A DNA stretch of 64,000 nt from Xanthomonas euvesicatoria pv. euvesicatoria. Lineage in GTDB: Bacteria > Pseudomonadota > Gammaproteobacteria > Xanthomonadales > Xanthomonadaceae. Shown piece by piece: positions 16,401 to 26,423 of the stretch. The stretch lies in contig NZ_JAJIUJ010000119.1 in NCBI RefSeq assembly GCF_020880415.1, positions 248,001-312,000 on the forward strand, read 5' to 3'. Position 1 is the first letter of the stretch; each line of letters opens with the position of its first letter. A program made the position numbers and the translations under genes. The notes under the pieces were generated by a model that saw only the letters and a program-made list of their open reading frames with translations, was not told where the DNA came from and did not search any database.

Positions 16401-17540
16401 ATGGATGAACCACCCGCTTTCGACCCGGGTCAACCCCACAATGCTCTCCCGCCGCTACCGCCGGCGGGAGATATAGAAACCCGCAGCCTGCTCAAGGCTT
16501 GCATCGTCGCACGCACCGCCCTGGCCGAACTGAAACAGGCCACCGCGTTGTTACCCAACCCGGCCGTGTTGATCAATACGATTCCGGTCCTGGAAGCGCA
16601 GGCCAGCTCGGAGATCGAAAACATCGTCACGACCACTGACGATTTATTTCGCTACGCAGACGACCAAGAGCGCGCCCAAAATCCCGCGACCAAAGAAGCC
16701 CTGCGTTACCGCAGTGCGCTGTACGAAGGCTTTCAATCGCTCAGACAGCGGCCGCTGTGTACCGAAACCGCAATTGTCGTGTGCAGTCGTATCAAAGCGG
16801 TGCAGATGCAGATTCGTCGCGTGCCTGGTACTGCGCTGGCTAACGATCAGATCCAGCAGATCATTTATACCCCGCCAGTGGGTGAAACGCTGCTACGCGA
16901 CAAACTCGCGAACTGGGAGCGCTTCATCCACGAACACACCGATGTCGATCCATTGATCCGGATGGCGGTTGCGCATTATCAATTCGAAGCAATCCACCCA
17001 TTTACCGATGGTAACGGTCGCACAGGGCGGGTGTTGAATCTGCTGATGCTGATCGAACAAGGATTACTCGATGTACCGGTGCTGTATCTGTCGCGCTACA
17101 TCATTCGACATCGCAGCGACTACTACCGCTTGCTGCTGGACGTGACGCGGCATGGACACTGGGCCGAGTGGATTCATTACATGCTCGCTGCCGTCGCTGA
17201 GACTGCTGCATGGACAACAGCCAAAATCCAGGCGATTCGCGGCTTGGAGGCACAGGCACAAGATCACGTCCGCAGCCTCGCACCGAAGGCCTACAGCCGC
17301 GAGCTTGTCGATGTGATCTTCAATCAGCCGTATTGCCGCATCCAAAATGTTGTAGAGGTGCTGGGCGTGACCAGGCAAACCGCTGCACGTCACCTCAAGG
17401 AACTGGTAGATATCGGTGTCTTGAAAGAGCAGCGTTTAGGCAAAGAAAAACTGTTCCTACATCCGGCATTTCTACAGCTGCTGTCCAGCGACGAGCATCA
17501 ACTGCCGCCGTATCGGGGGCATGCGAGGCAAGCCGAGTGA
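16401..17540 (+). CDS. Fic-domain AMP-transferase with self-inhibitory motif and winged helix
   Basis: Likely transfers AMP (or another nucleotide moiety) to a hydroxyl side chain of a target protein. The Fic motif is complete at residues 199-210 ([12 protein letters not shown]). An N-terminal inhibitory helix motif SSEIEN at 69-74 fits the [S/T]xxxE[G/N] consensus, so this is a class II, self-restrained Fic protein. The C-terminal ~70 residues form a winged-helix-like segment ([20 protein letters not shown]). The layout and 379-residue length resemble Shewanella SoFic. It splits oleA from oleB, has lower GC (about 53-60% in sampled lines against 65-75% in oleA) and is flanked by a 14-bp direct repeat, all signs of insertion. 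Confidence 0.92.
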   Translation: MDEPPAFDPGQPHNALPPLPPAGDIETRSLLKACIVARTALAELKQATALLPNPAVLINTIPVLEAQASSEIENIVTTTDDLFRYADDQERAQNPATKEALRYRSALYEGFQSLRQRPLCTETAIVVCSRIKAVQMQIRRVPGTALANDQIQQIIYTPPVGETLLRDKLANWERFIHEHTDVDPLIRMAVAHYQFEAIHPFTDGNGRTGRVLNLLMLIEQGLLDVPVLYLSRYIIRHRSDYYRLLLDVTRHGHWAEWIHYMLAAVAETAAWTTAKIQAIRGLEAQAQDHVRSLAPKAYSRELVDVIFNQPYCRIQNVVEVLGVTRQTAARHLKELVDIGVLKEQRLGKEKLFLHPAFLQLLSSDEHQLPPYRGHARQAE

Positions 17541-17676
17541 CGCTTGGGATCTATTGAAATCTCCGCTACGGGTGGCGTGCCTTGGCCCGGACGCATCGTG
17601 ACAATCAACGTAATCTGCACTTGTGTGCGGTACAGGGCAGCACCTGCACCGCGCGAAATTACTCGAACTGAATCGG

Positions 17677-17690
17677 ACGCGTTTTTGCAT
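17677..17690 (+). repeat. Right copy of the 14-bp direct repeat flanking fic
   Basis: ACGCGTTTTTGCAT. Its last two bases are the first two bases of the oleB start codon (17689-17691). Recombination between the two copies would remove fic and leave oleB about 50 bases after oleA. Confidence 0.7.
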
Positions 17691-18591
17691 GAATTACCCC
17701 GGCTACCCCTTTACCCCCAAGCGCCTTGAAGTGCGCCCCGGCGTTGCGATGTCGTATCTGGACGAAGGCCCGCGCGATGGCGAGGTGGTTGTCATGCTGC
17801 ACGGCAATCCGTCGTGGAGTTATTTGTGGCGGCATCTGGTGAGCGGCCTGTCCGATCGCTACCGCTGCATCGTGCCCGATCACATCGGCATGGGGCTGTC
17901 CGACAAGCCGGACGATGCGCCCGACGCGCAGCCGCGTTATGACTACACGCTGCAATCGCGCGTGGACGATCTGGATACGTTGTTGCGACATCTGGGCATC
18001 ACCGGGCCGGTGACGCTGGCAGTGCACGATTGGGGCGGCATGATCGGGTTCGGCTGGGCGTTGTCGCATCACGCCCAGGTCAAGCGGCTGGTCATCACCA
18101 ACACCGCAGCGTTCCCGCTGCCGGCGGAAAAGCCGATGCCGTGGCAGATTGCGATGGGCCGGCACTGGCGGCTGGGCGAGTGGTTCATCCGCACGTTCAA
18201 TGCGTTCTCGTCCGGCGCTTCATGGTTGGGCGTGTCGCGGCCGATGCCGTCGGATGTTCGCCGTGCGTATGTGGCGCCGTACAACAACTGGCGCAATCGC
18301 ATCTCCACCATCCGCTTCATGCAGGATATTCCGCTGTCGCCGGCCGACAAGGGTTGGTCGCTGCTGGAGCGCTCGGCGCAGGCGCTGCCTTCGTTCGCCG
18401 ATCGCCCGGCCTTCATTGCCTGGGGCCTGCGCGACATCTGTTTCGACAAGCACTTCCTGGCCGGCTTTCGCAAGGCACTGCCGCAGGCCGAAGTGACAGC
18501 ATTCGACGATGCCAATCACTATGTGCTGGAAGACAAGCATGAGGTGTTGGTGCCGGCGATTCGCGCGTTTCTGGAGCGCAATCCGCTCTAG
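17689..18591 (+). CDS. oleB: OleB, beta-lactone decarboxylase (haloalkane dehalogenase-like)
   Basis: Alpha/beta-hydrolase that decarboxylates the cis-beta-lactone made by OleC, giving the cis-olefin. With the start at 17689 (300 residues) the nucleophile is Asp114 in VHDWGG, the acid Asp249 in GLRDICF and the base His277 in ANHYVLED. The Asp114 position agrees with the published X. campestris OleB, which supports this start over the upstream ATG at 17623. HGNPSWSYLW is the oxyanion/substrate-site region of dehalogenase-type hydrolases. It is separated from oleA by the fic gene and followed by a minus-strand YkgJ-type gene. Confidence 0.95.
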   Translation: MNYPGYPFTPKRLEVRPGVAMSYLDEGPRDGEVVVMLHGNPSWSYLWRHLVSGLSDRYRCIVPDHIGMGLSDKPDDAPDAQPRYDYTLQSRVDDLDTLLRHLGITGPVTLAVHDWGGMIGFGWALSHHAQVKRLVITNTAAFPLPAEKPMPWQIAMGRHWRLGEWFIRTFNAFSSGASWLGVSRPMPSDVRRAYVAPYNNWRNRISTIRFMQDIPLSPADKGWSLLERSAQALPSFADRPAFIAWGLRDICFDKHFLAGFRKALPQAEVTAFDDANHYVLEDKHEVLVPAIRAFLERNPL

Positions 18592-18746
18592 CGCATTGCG
18601 CCGGCAGCAGCGTGCGGCCACGCGTCAGCTCACTGCACGCAATGACTGGAATGACTGCATCCAAATCCGATGCAGCGCATCGGTCATCCCGGCCAGATGC
18701 CTGCCGACGCGGTTGCGAGCACGACACAAGGTGCTGCGCTATAGCG

Positions 18747-19130
18747 TTACATCGGCGGCAGCGGGTTGCGTTGTGCGTCGTCCACGCCAACCCAATCGGC
18801 ATCGGTCAGTGCGTGCAGGCCGTGCGCCAAACGCGCTTTATCGCATTGCGCACTGCGCTGCCCGAATTCCAGCGAGGCCGGCACGGCCGCGCAGGACGAG
18901 GGGCGGCGGTCGTGGATGCTGCAGCGGCTGTAGCGCCCGATGTCTGCATCCAGCGCGATGCAGCGCGGTTGCGACTGCGAGGTGCCGCGCATCACCCGCT
19001 CATGCGTGCGTAGGGCGTCGGTCAGCTCGATCGGCACCCTGCCGCCCAATGCAGGATCGGCTTCGCTCCAATGGAAACTGACGCGGAAATAGGCGCAGCA
19101 GGCGCCGCAGGTAAGGCAGGGGTGTGCCAT
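18747..19130 (-). CDS. YkgJ-family cysteine-cluster protein
   Basis: A 127-residue protein with the metal-binding cysteine pattern of the YkgJ/UPF0153 family: CLTCGACCAYFR at the N-terminus and later C in QPRCIALD and CSIHDRRPSSC, probably holding zinc or an iron-sulfur cluster. I start it at the ATG at 19130 (MAHPCLTCGACC), as the upstream extension is not family-like. The biochemical role of these proteins is unknown. It lies inside the ole cluster on the opposite strand, between oleB and oleC, with about 155 bases on its 3' side. Confidence 0.85.
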   Translation of the reverse strand: MAHPCLTCGACCAYFRVSFHWSEADPALGGRVPIELTDALRTHERVMRGTSQSQPRCIALDADIGRYSRCSIHDRRPSSCAAVPASLEFGQRSAQCDKARLAHGLHALTDADWVGVDDAQRNPLPPM

Positions 19131-19450
19131 GGAGTGCCGGGCCTGGCGCGGCGAAATCGCGTGGGAAGCGCGGCATTTTGACCGAACCGCGCCGCGATAC
19201 AAGTAGCGTGCCGCGGTGACCGGTTAGCGATTCAGATGCGCGCCGCCATGCCTGGGTGGGCGGCGCTCCACGCGTGTCGCGCACCCAGGCATGCGCTGCG
19301 AACGCGTTGCGGCGATTGGGTCGGGTACTGCCGCGCATCGATGCGTCATGGCGTCAGGCGATGATGAGCCGCGCTTGCGCCCGCGCCGTGCGTCGCCTTC
19401 AGGCAGGCTGCAGCGGCCGGCGTCATTGGCGCATGGGTGATAATGCGCAG
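19131..19450. promoter_or_regulatory. Divergent upstream region of ykgJ-like gene and oleC
   Basis: A 320-base region between the divergent starts. No gene is supported; an in-frame extension of oleC upstream to 19256 is Arg/Ala-rich and unlike the family. It presumably carries promoters for both genes, so oleC-oleD need not depend on transcription from oleA. I do not see a clean promoter or palindrome. Confidence 0.4.
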
Positions 19451-21112
19451 ATGACGACCCTCTGCAATATCGCGGCCACCCTTCCGCAACTGGCGCGCGA
19501 GCGCCCCGACCAGATCGCCATCCGTTGCCCGGGCGCTCGCGGCGCCAACGGGTTTGCCGCCTACGATCTGACCTTGAGCTATGCCGAGCTGGATGCGCGC
19601 AGCGATGCGATCGCCGCCGGGCTGGCACGCCGCGGCATCGGGCGCGGCGCGCGTGCGGTGGTGATGGTGCGGCCGTCGCCGGAATTCTTCCTGCTGATGT
19701 TCGCCTTGTTCAAGGCTGGCGCGGTGCCGGTGCTGGTGGATCCGGGGATCGACAAGCGTGCGCTCAAGCAGTGCCTGGACGAAGCGCAGCCGCAGGCATT
19801 TATCGGCATTGCGCTGGCGCAGCTGGCGCGCCGTTTGCTGCGCTGGGCGCGCTCTGCCAAACAGATCGTCACCGTCGGCGGACGTTATGGCTGGGGCGGG
19901 GTGACGCTGGCGCGCGTGGAGCGCGATGGTGCCGGCGCAGGCAGCCAACTGGCCGACACCGCGCCCGACGATGTGGCGGCGATCCTGTTTACCAGTGGCT
20001 CGACCGGTGTGCCCAAGGGTGTGGTGTATCGCCACCGGCATTTCGTCGGCCAGATCGAATTGCTGCGCAATGCGTTCAACATGCAGCCCGGCGGGGTGGA
20101 TCTGCCGACGTTTCCGCCATTTGCCTTGTTCGATCCGGCGTTGGGACTGACCTCGGTGATTCCGGACATGGACCCGACGCGCCCGGGCAGTGCCGACCCG
20201 CGCAAGTTGCATGATGCGATCGCGCGCTTCGGTATCACCCAGTTGTTCGGTTCGCCGGCCCTGATGCGCGTGCTGGCCGACGATGGGCAGCCGCTTCCCA
20301 ACGTGCGCCTGGTCACGTCGGCCGGTGCGCCGGTGCCGCCGGATGTGGTGGCGAAGATCCGCGCGCTGCTGCCGGCCGATGCGCAGTTCTGGACCCCTTA
20401 CGGCGCCACCGAGTGCCTGCCGGTGGCCGCGATCGAAGGGCGCACCCTGGATGCCACGCGCGCCGCTACCGAGGCTGGTGCCGGCACCTGTGTGGGCCAG
20501 GTGGTCGCGCCGAATGAGGTGCGCATTATTGCGATTGACGATGCGGCCATTGCCGATTGGAGTGGCGTGCGCGTGCTGGCGACCGGTGAGGTCGGCGAGA
20601 TCACCGTTGCCGGCCCCACCGCCACCGACACCTATTTCAACCGCGATGCGGCCACGCGCATCGCCAAGATCCGCGAACGCCGCAGCGATGGCAGCGAGCG
20701 CGTCGTGCACCGCATGGGCGATGTCGGATATTTCGACGCCGAAGGACGCTTGTGGTTCTGTGGGCGCAAGACCCAGCGCGTGGAAACCGCCAGCGGCCCG
20801 CTGTACACCGAACAGGTGGAGCCGGTGTTCAACGTGCATCCGCAGGTGCGGCGCACCGCGCTAGTGGGCGTGGGTGCGCCCGGACAGCAGCAACCGGTGC
20901 TGTGCGTGGAGTTGCAGCCGGGGGTGTCTGCTCCTGCGTTCGCACAGGTGGAAAGCGACCTGCGCGCGCTGGGCGCTGCCCGCCCGCACACCGCAGGTAT
21001 CGCGCGTTTCCTGCGCCACTCCGGTTTTCCGGTCGACATCCGCCACAACGCCAAGATCGGCCGCGAAACGCTGGCGGTGTGGGCAGCGCAGCAGCTGCAT
21101 GAGAACGGATGA
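19451..21112 (+). CDS. oleC: OleC, beta-lactone synthetase (AMP-forming family)
   Basis: Converts the 2-alkyl-3-hydroxyalkanoic acid from OleD into a beta-lactone with ATP, giving AMP and PPi. It is an ANL-superfamily enzyme of 553 residues from the ATG at 19451. The P-loop-like motif reads AAILFTSGSTGVPKGVVY, followed by SAGAPV, the adenylate motif FWTPYGATECLPVA, GEVGEITVAGP, and the hinge-region MGDVGYFDAEGRLWFCGR. The C-terminal lysine region is NAKIGRETL. An ATG at 19433 is a possible alternative start. oleD follows after a 227-base gap. Confidence 0.94.
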   Translation: MTTLCNIAATLPQLARERPDQIAIRCPGARGANGFAAYDLTLSYAELDARSDAIAAGLARRGIGRGARAVVMVRPSPEFFLLMFALFKAGAVPVLVDPGIDKRALKQCLDEAQPQAFIGIALAQLARRLLRWARSAKQIVTVGGRYGWGGVTLARVERDGAGAGSQLADTAPDDVAAILFTSGSTGVPKGVVYRHRHFVGQIELLRNAFNMQPGGVDLPTFPPFALFDPALGLTSVIPDMDPTRPGSADPRKLHDAIARFGITQLFGSPALMRVLADDGQPLPNVRLVTSAGAPVPPDVVAKIRALLPADAQFWTPYGATECLPVAAIEGRTLDATRAATEAGAGTCVGQVVAPNEVRIIAIDDAAIADWSGVRVLATGEVGEITVAGPTATDTYFNRDAATRIAKIRERRSDGSERVVHRMGDVGYFDAEGRLWFCGRKTQRVETASGPLYTEQVEPVFNVHPQVRRTALVGVGAPGQQQPVLCVELQPGVSAPAFAQVESDLRALGAARPHTAGIARFLRHSGFPVDIRHNAKIGRETLAVWAAQQLHENG

Positions 21113-21339
21113 CAACAGGGAGCGCCTAGTGGTCAGGCGGGTATGGATGGCGCACTCGTAAATTGCAGCGCGCAAGTGGTCGATTCCGATCACCGCACCC
21201 GCCCGCCAGGGATTAGGTGCAGTGTCTGTTGATCGCTGCGGCCCTCGACGGCAGCCTGCACGGCCGCGCGTCGACGCAAGATCGCCAAGTCGGGTGTGGC
21301 CGGCTATGGTGTCGTCCCTCAGAGGCGAGGTGTGGTGCG

Positions 21340-22350
21340 ATGAAGGTATTGGTGACCGGTGGTGGCGGCTTTCTTGGCCAGGCGTTGTGCCGCGGCCTGC
21401 GCGCGCGTGGGCACGAGGTGGTGAGCTTCCAGCGCGGCGATTACCCGGTGCTGCAACGCCTGGGCGTGGGCCAGATCCGCGGCGACCTGGCCGACCCGCA
21501 GGCGGTGCGGCATGCCTTCGCCGGTATCGATGCGGTGTTCCACAATGCCGCCAAGGCCGGCGCATGGGGCAGTTACGACAGCTATCACCAGGCCAATGTG
21601 GTGGGCACGCAGAACGTGATCGAGGCCTGTCGCGCCAACGGCGTGCCGCGGTTGATCTATACCTCCACGCCCAGCGTCACCCATCGCGCCACCAATCCGG
21701 TGGAAGGACTCGGTGCCGATGAAGTGCCGTATGGCGAGAATCTGCGCGCCGCCTACGCGGCAACCAAGGCCATTGCCGAGCGTGCAGTGCTGGCGGCCAA
21801 CGATGCCCAGTTGGCGACAGTGGCGCTGCGACCGCGCCTGATCTGGGGGCCGGGCGACAATCACTTGTTGCCGCGCCTGGCCGCGCGTGCGCGTGCCGGG
21901 CGGCTGCGCATGGTCGGCGATGGCAGCAACCTGGTCGACAGCACGTACATCGACAACGCCGCGCAGGCGCATTTCGATGCGTTCGAGCACCTTGCCGTGG
22001 GCGCTGCCTGCGCAGGCAAGGCGTACTTCATTTCCAATGGCGAACCGCTGCCGATGCGCGAGTTGCTCAATCGTTTGCTGGCTGCGGTGGACGCGCCGGC
22101 AGTCACGCGCTCGCTGTCGTTCAACACCGCCTACCGCATCGGCGCCGTGTGCGAAACGCTATGGCCACTGTTGCGTCTGCCAGGCGAGGTGCCGTTGACG
22201 CGTTTTCTGGTGGAACAGCTGTGTACGCCGCATTGGTACAGCATGGAGCCGGCACGTCGCGACTTCGGCTATGTACCGCGCATCAGCATTGAAGAAGGCC
22301 TGCAACGGCTGCGATCCTCATCTTCCAACGACATCGCCATCACCGGATAA
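21340..22350 (+). CDS. oleD: OleD, 2-alkyl-3-oxoalkanoate reductase
   Basis: NADPH-dependent reductase of the extended short-chain dehydrogenase family; it reduces the OleA product to the beta-hydroxy acid. The Rossmann motif is [16 protein letters not shown] at the N-terminus. The catalytic residues are Ser in [10 protein letters not shown] and the Y-x-x-x-K pair in [28 protein letters not shown] is typical of the 3-beta-HSD/OleD branch. I use the ATG at 21340 (336 residues) because the Rossmann strand begins there. It is the last ole gene; a DUF1328 membrane peptide follows. Confidence 0.94.
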   Translation: MKVLVTGGGGFLGQALCRGLRARGHEVVSFQRGDYPVLQRLGVGQIRGDLADPQAVRHAFAGIDAVFHNAAKAGAWGSYDSYHQANVVGTQNVIEACRANGVPRLIYTSTPSVTHRATNPVEGLGADEVPYGENLRAAYAATKAIAERAVLAANDAQLATVALRPRLIWGPGDNHLLPRLAARARAGRLRMVGDGSNLVDSTYIDNAAQAHFDAFEHLAVGAACAGKAYFISNGEPLPMRELLNRLLAAVDAPAVTRSLSFNTAYRIGAVCETLWPLLRLPGEVPLTRFLVEQLCTPHWYSMEPARRDFGYVPRISIEEGLQRLRSSSSNDIAITG

Positions 22351-22414
22351 AGACCGGCATATCCACAAGATACGTCTGCGCCGATTCGGCACGACAACTT
22401 CTGGATACCTTGCC

Positions 22415-22573
22415 ATGCTGCATTACGCCATCATCTTTTTCGTCATCGCCATCATCGCTGCTGTGCTGGGCTTTAGCGGTATCGCCGGTGCGGCGACCAA
22501 CATCGCCTGGATCCTGTTCGTGGTGTTCCTGATCCTGGCAGTGATCTCGATGTTCCGTCGCGGCAAGGTATAA
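22415..22573 (+). CDS. DUF1328 (UPF0391) small membrane protein
   Basis: A 52-residue protein with two hydrophobic helices (residues about 3-20 and 30-46), the central [13 protein letters not shown] motif characteristic of the family, and a basic tail FRRGKV. Such peptides (E. coli YtjA type) are widespread and of unknown function. The start at 22415 (MLHYAIIFF) is chosen because longer in-frame extensions read into oleD. Confidence 0.9.
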   Translation: MLHYAIIFFVIAIIAAVLGFSGIAGAATNIAWILFVVFLILAVISMFRRGKV

Positions 22574-22593
22574 CGCTTAGCTGCGATACGTCA

Positions 22594-22654
22594 CGGCAGC
22601 GGCGCTGCCGGTTGGCGCTCACAGGGCCCGCTTCCGCAAGGATGCGGGCCCTGT
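22594..22654. terminator. Paired hairpins after the DUF1328 gene
   Basis: Two stems in series: CGGCAGC-GGC-GCTGCCG at 22594-22610, then a perfect 11-bp stem ACAGGGCCCGC/GCGGGCCCTGT at 22621-22631 and 22644-22654. No T-tract follows on either strand, so termination may be weak or Rho-assisted. The site separates convergent DUF1328 and ddlA genes. Confidence 0.5.
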
Positions 22655-22761
22655 GCGTTGTGGCCGGAAATGCGCGGATTTTGAATGTGCGTTGTCGAGT
22701 CCAGGCGCGGCGTCGTGGTCGTGGTCGCGCGCTTGTATGCGATGTAACGGCGGCAGCGCCA

Positions 22762-23865
22762 TCAAGGCAGTTGGACCGCACTGCGCAGCAATTGATCGTC
22801 GGCATGCCGTTCTAGTGCAAGCTCGATCAACCGCGCGATCAGGCTGCGATAGTCCAGCCCGCTTGCCTGCCACAATTTCGGATACATGCTGATGCGGGTG
22901 AAGCCCGGCAGCGTGTTGACCTCGTTGATCACGATGCGTCCATCGGCGCACAGGAAGACATCCACCCGCGCCAGGCCTGCACAGTCCAGCGCCTGGTAAG
23001 CCTGCACCGCGATTTGCTGGATGCGCTGCTGGGTCCGCGCATCAATGTCGGCCGGAATCACGATCTCCGCGCCGTGTTCGCTGATGTATTTGGTCTGGTA
23101 CGAATAGAACGCGTCGTGCACTACCACCTCGCCGCAGACGCTGGCCTGGGGTGTGGCATTGCCCAACACGGCACATTCGATTTCGCGCCCGGCAATGGCC
23201 GCTTCCACCAACACCTTGTAGTCGTAGGCCAAGGCCAAGGCGAGTGCAGCGGCGAACTGATCGGCGCTGCGCACCTGGCTGACGCCGACCGACGAGCCCT
23301 GGTTGGCCGGTTTGACGAACAGCGGCAAGCCAAACTGCGCGATCAACGCCTCTACATCGGCCATCGCGGCGGTGTGGCGGTTGAAGCAGACGAACGGCGC
23401 CACCGCCAGCCCGGCATCGCGCAACACGCGCTTGGCCATGTCCTTGTCCATCGCGACCGCCGAGCCCAGTACGCCGGAGCCCACGAAGGGCAGGTTGGCC
23501 ATGCGCAGCAGCCCCTGCAGCGAGCCGTCCTCGCCCAGGGTGCCGTGCACGATAGGGAACACCACATCGATCTGCGCCAGCGCCTGCTCCGGCTGGATCG
23601 GCCGCACCTGCTGCTGTTGCGCGCCCGGCAGCAGCGCTACGCCGCGCCCGCTACGATGCAGCGCAATGCGCGCCGGGTCGTCGGCATGCAGCAGGAAGCT
23701 GTCGGGGTCGTTGACGTGCCACTGGCCTTGCTTGTCGATACCGATCAGCACCGGCTCGAAGCGTTGCGGGTCTAGTGCATCCAGGATATTGCGCGCCGAT
23801 TGCAACGAGACCTCGTGCTCGGCCGATTTGCCACCGAAGATGAGGCCGACCCGAATCATGCGCAT
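22762..23865 (-). CDS. ddlA: D-alanine--D-alanine ligase, DdlA type
   Basis: ATP-grasp enzyme that joins two D-Ala for peptidoglycan precursors in the cytoplasm. The 367-residue length matches the longer DdlA subtype. Visible motifs are [63 protein letters not shown] and the C-terminal metal site [18 protein letters not shown]. An AGGAG ribosome site six bases before the ATG at 23865 fixes this start rather than the ATG two codons later. It stands alone on the minus strand. Confidence 0.95.
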   Translation of the reverse strand: MRMIRVGLIFGGKSAEHEVSLQSARNILDALDPQRFEPVLIGIDKQGQWHVNDPDSFLLHADDPARIALHRSGRGVALLPGAQQQQVRPIQPEQALAQIDVVFPIVHGTLGEDGSLQGLLRMANLPFVGSGVLGSAVAMDKDMAKRVLRDAGLAVAPFVCFNRHTAAMADVEALIAQFGLPLFVKPANQGSSVGVSQVRSADQFAAALALALAYDYKVLVEAAIAGREIECAVLGNATPQASVCGEVVVHDAFYSYQTKYISEHGAEIVIPADIDARTQQRIQQIAVQAYQALDCAGLARVDVFLCADGRIVINEVNTLPGFTRISMYPKLWQASGLDYRSLIARLIELALERHADDQLLRSAVQLP

Positions 23866-24099
23866 TGCCTGCTCCTGCCATTGGAAGTGGACAGGATGCC
23901 TGTGGCGTATGCGCTGAAGGAAGTCGTGCTGCAGCCAACCATGGCGAACAACGCCGGCGTGCCCGATGCGCCTGACCATGCGCCGCGGTGCCCGGCAACC
24001 TGCCGTCGCAACGACCGCACGACCGCCGTACCGACAGCCGGCGCACGTGCCACACCGCCGTCAGGCAGCTGCGACATGCAGGGGCGGTAGAATGCGGGC

Positions 24100-24744
24100 A
24101 TGCCCGGATCACTCTTCAATTCTCTCAAGCCGCTCGCCGGCCAGGCCCTGCAGGCAGCGCTCAACCGTGCGCTGGCGCTGGACCCGGATACCCGCGACGC
24201 CCTGCTGCCGCTGGAAGGCCAGCGCATCGCGCTGACCCTGGAGGCGCCCGCGCTGGCCCTGCAGATCCGCGTGCACGAGCGCCGGTTGCTGGTCGGCCCG
24301 GTCGATCAGGCACAGGAACCTGACCTGGCGGTGCGCAGCAGCCTGGCCGGCTTGCTCGGGCAACTGCCGCTGCTGGCCAACGCACGTCGCGCCGGCGCGC
24401 CGGCCGGTCGGCTCAAGGTTTCCGGCGATGCCGAACTGGCGCGCCAGCTGCAGCAACTGGCCGGCCGCTTCGACCCGGATTGGCAGTTGCCGTTCGTTAC
24501 GGTGTTCGGCGACATCCTGGGCGTGCAGATCGCCGGCGCGGTGCGCGCAGCGCTGCAGCAGGCACGTCGCAGTGCGGTGGATCTGGCGCAGAGCGCGGCC
24601 GAATTCGTCACCGAAGAATCGCGCGATGTGGTGCCGCGCGCCGAGCTCGAGGCTTTCCATGACGACGTGGACGAGCTACGCGATGACGTCGAACGGCTGG
24701 CCGCGCGCGTGCGCCGCCTGCGTGCGAGCGGAGGCACGGCATGA
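24100..24744 (+). CDS. ubiJ: Ubiquinone biosynthesis accessory factor UbiJ
   Basis: A 214-residue SCP2-fold protein that binds ubiquinone intermediates and organises the Ubi complex. Features are an N-terminal helix ([20 protein letters not shown]), the SCP2 lipid-binding domain (about 35-130, including [24 protein letters not shown]) and a C-terminal coiled coil ([27 protein letters not shown]). It overlaps ubiB by four bases (ATGA), as expected for the ubiJ-ubiB pair. ubiE, the usual third member, is not adjacent. Confidence 0.92.
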   Translation: MPGSLFNSLKPLAGQALQAALNRALALDPDTRDALLPLEGQRIALTLEAPALALQIRVHERRLLVGPVDQAQEPDLAVRSSLAGLLGQLPLLANARRAGAPAGRLKVSGDAELARQLQQLAGRFDPDWQLPFVTVFGDILGVQIAGAVRAALQQARRSAVDLAQSAAEFVTEESRDVVPRAELEAFHDDVDELRDDVERLAARVRRLRASGGTA

Positions 24745-26414
24745 AGGCGATCCTGCGGGCAAGCCGCATCGGCCGGGTGATCCTGCGCTATCGCCTGGAT
24801 GCCTTGCTGGAAGGCACCCCGGCCGAGCGCTGGTTGCGTTTGGCCAAGCCCTTCGTGCCGCGTGCCAGCGCCGAAATCGCCGCGCAATCGCGCGGTGCGC
24901 GGCTGCGCCTGGCGCTACAGGAGCTGGGGCCGATCTTCGTCAAGTTCGGGCAGATTCTGTCCACCCGGCGCGATCTGATTCCGGCCGACGTGGCCGAAGA
25001 ACTCACCTTGCTGCAGGACCGGGTCAAGCCGTTCGATGGCCAGGCCGCGCGCCTGATCGTCGAAGCCGCACTCGGCCTGCCGGTCAGCGTGGCGTTTGCC
25101 AGCTTCGATACCGTGCCGCTGGCCTCGGCGTCGATCGCGCAGGTGCATGCGGCCACGTTGCCGCCCGATGCCAACGGCGTGCGCCGCGAAGTGGTGGTCA
25201 AGGTGCTGCGTCCGGACATCGAACGCCAGATCGATGCCGATATCGCGTTGCTGCACTCGCTGGCCACTTTGGTCGAGCGCACCCACCCGCGTGCCGACAA
25301 GATCCGTCCGCGTGAAGTGGTGGCCGAGATCGAAGGCACGCTGGCCGCCGAACTGGACCTGCAGCGCGAAGGCGCCAACGCCAGCGTATTGCGCCGGTTC
25401 TGGGAAGGCTCGGACGATCTGTACGTGCCGGAAGTGATCTGGTCGCACACCGCCGAGCGCGCGCTCACGCTGGAGCGCGTGTACGGCATTCCATCCGACG
25501 ACATCGCCAAGCTCGATGCGGCGGGCATCGATCGCAAGGCGCTCGCGGCCAAGGGCGTACGCGTGTTCTACACCCAGGTATTTCGCGACAACTTCTTCCA
25601 TGCCGATGCGCACGCCGGCAACATCTGGGTCGATTCGGACCCGGAACGCCGGCTCAATCCGCGCTTCATTGCGTTAGATTTCGGCATCATGGGCCAGCTC
25701 TCGCAGGAAGATCAGTACTACCTGGCCGAGAACTTCATGGCGATCTTCCACAAGGATTACCGCCGCATGGCCGAGTTGCACGTGGAGGCCGGCTGGATGC
25801 CCAGCAACGTGCGCATCGACGAACTGGAGGCGGCCGCGCGCTCGGTATGCGAGCCGTATTTCACCCGGCCGCTGTCGGAAATTTCCTTGGCGCAGGTGCT
25901 GATCAAATTGTTCCGCGTGGCGCAGCGCTATGAGTTGACGCTGCAGCCGCAGCTGATCTTGCTGCAAAAAACGCTGCTCAATATCGAAGGCGTGGGCCGG
26001 CAACTCGACCCCAAGCTGGATATCTGGGCAGTGGCGCGACCGGTGCTCGAGCGCATCCTGCGCGAGCGTTACAGCCCGCGCCGCGTGCTGCGCGAACTGG
26101 GCAAGCGGTTGCCGGAGATCATGACCCATGCGCCGGACATGCCGCGCCTGGTGCACAGCTGGCTAAAGCAGCAGGTGGAAGGCCGCCATCAGATCGACAT
26201 CCGCTCGCCCGAACTGCTCGCCCTGGACCTGAGCCTGCGCAAGCTGCAGACCCGCGTGGTGACCGCCATCACCGGCAGCGGGTTACTGGTGGTCGCGGCC
26301 GTGCTCTATGGACTGCATCCGGATGGTTGGTACCTGGGCACGGTGCCGGTGTGGAGCTGGATCAGCGGCGGCGCCGGTTCGGCCGCGCTGCTGGTCGCCT
26401 GGTTGCGGCGATAG
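24741..26414 (+). CDS. ubiB: Ubiquinone biosynthesis regulatory kinase-like ATPase UbiB
   Basis: Member of the ABC1/ADCK atypical kinase family needed for aerobic ubiquinone synthesis. The family-specific KxGQ helix reads [15 protein letters not shown] and is followed by an Ala-rich nucleotide loop ([13 protein letters not shown]), VVVKVLRP, the catalytic [15 protein letters not shown] and the metal-binding LDFGIMG. Two membrane helices close the 557-residue protein ([17 protein letters not shown] and [14 protein letters not shown]). Its start overlaps the ubiJ stop; a cupin gene follows nine bases after its stop. Confidence 0.96.
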   Translation: MKAILRASRIGRVILRYRLDALLEGTPAERWLRLAKPFVPRASAEIAAQSRGARLRLALQELGPIFVKFGQILSTRRDLIPADVAEELTLLQDRVKPFDGQAARLIVEAALGLPVSVAFASFDTVPLASASIAQVHAATLPPDANGVRREVVVKVLRPDIERQIDADIALLHSLATLVERTHPRADKIRPREVVAEIEGTLAAELDLQREGANASVLRRFWEGSDDLYVPEVIWSHTAERALTLERVYGIPSDDIAKLDAAGIDRKALAAKGVRVFYTQVFRDNFFHADAHAGNIWVDSDPERRLNPRFIALDFGIMGQLSQEDQYYLAENFMAIFHKDYRRMAELHVEAGWMPSNVRIDELEAAARSVCEPYFTRPLSEISLAQVLIKLFRVAQRYELTLQPQLILLQKTLLNIEGVGRQLDPKLDIWAVARPVLERILRERYSPRRVLRELGKRLPEIMTHAPDMPRLVHSWLKQQVEGRHQIDIRSPELLALDLSLRKLQTRVVTAITGSGLLVVAAVLYGLHPDGWYLGTVPVWSWISGGAGSAALLVAWLRR

Positions 26415-26423
26415 GGGACGACC

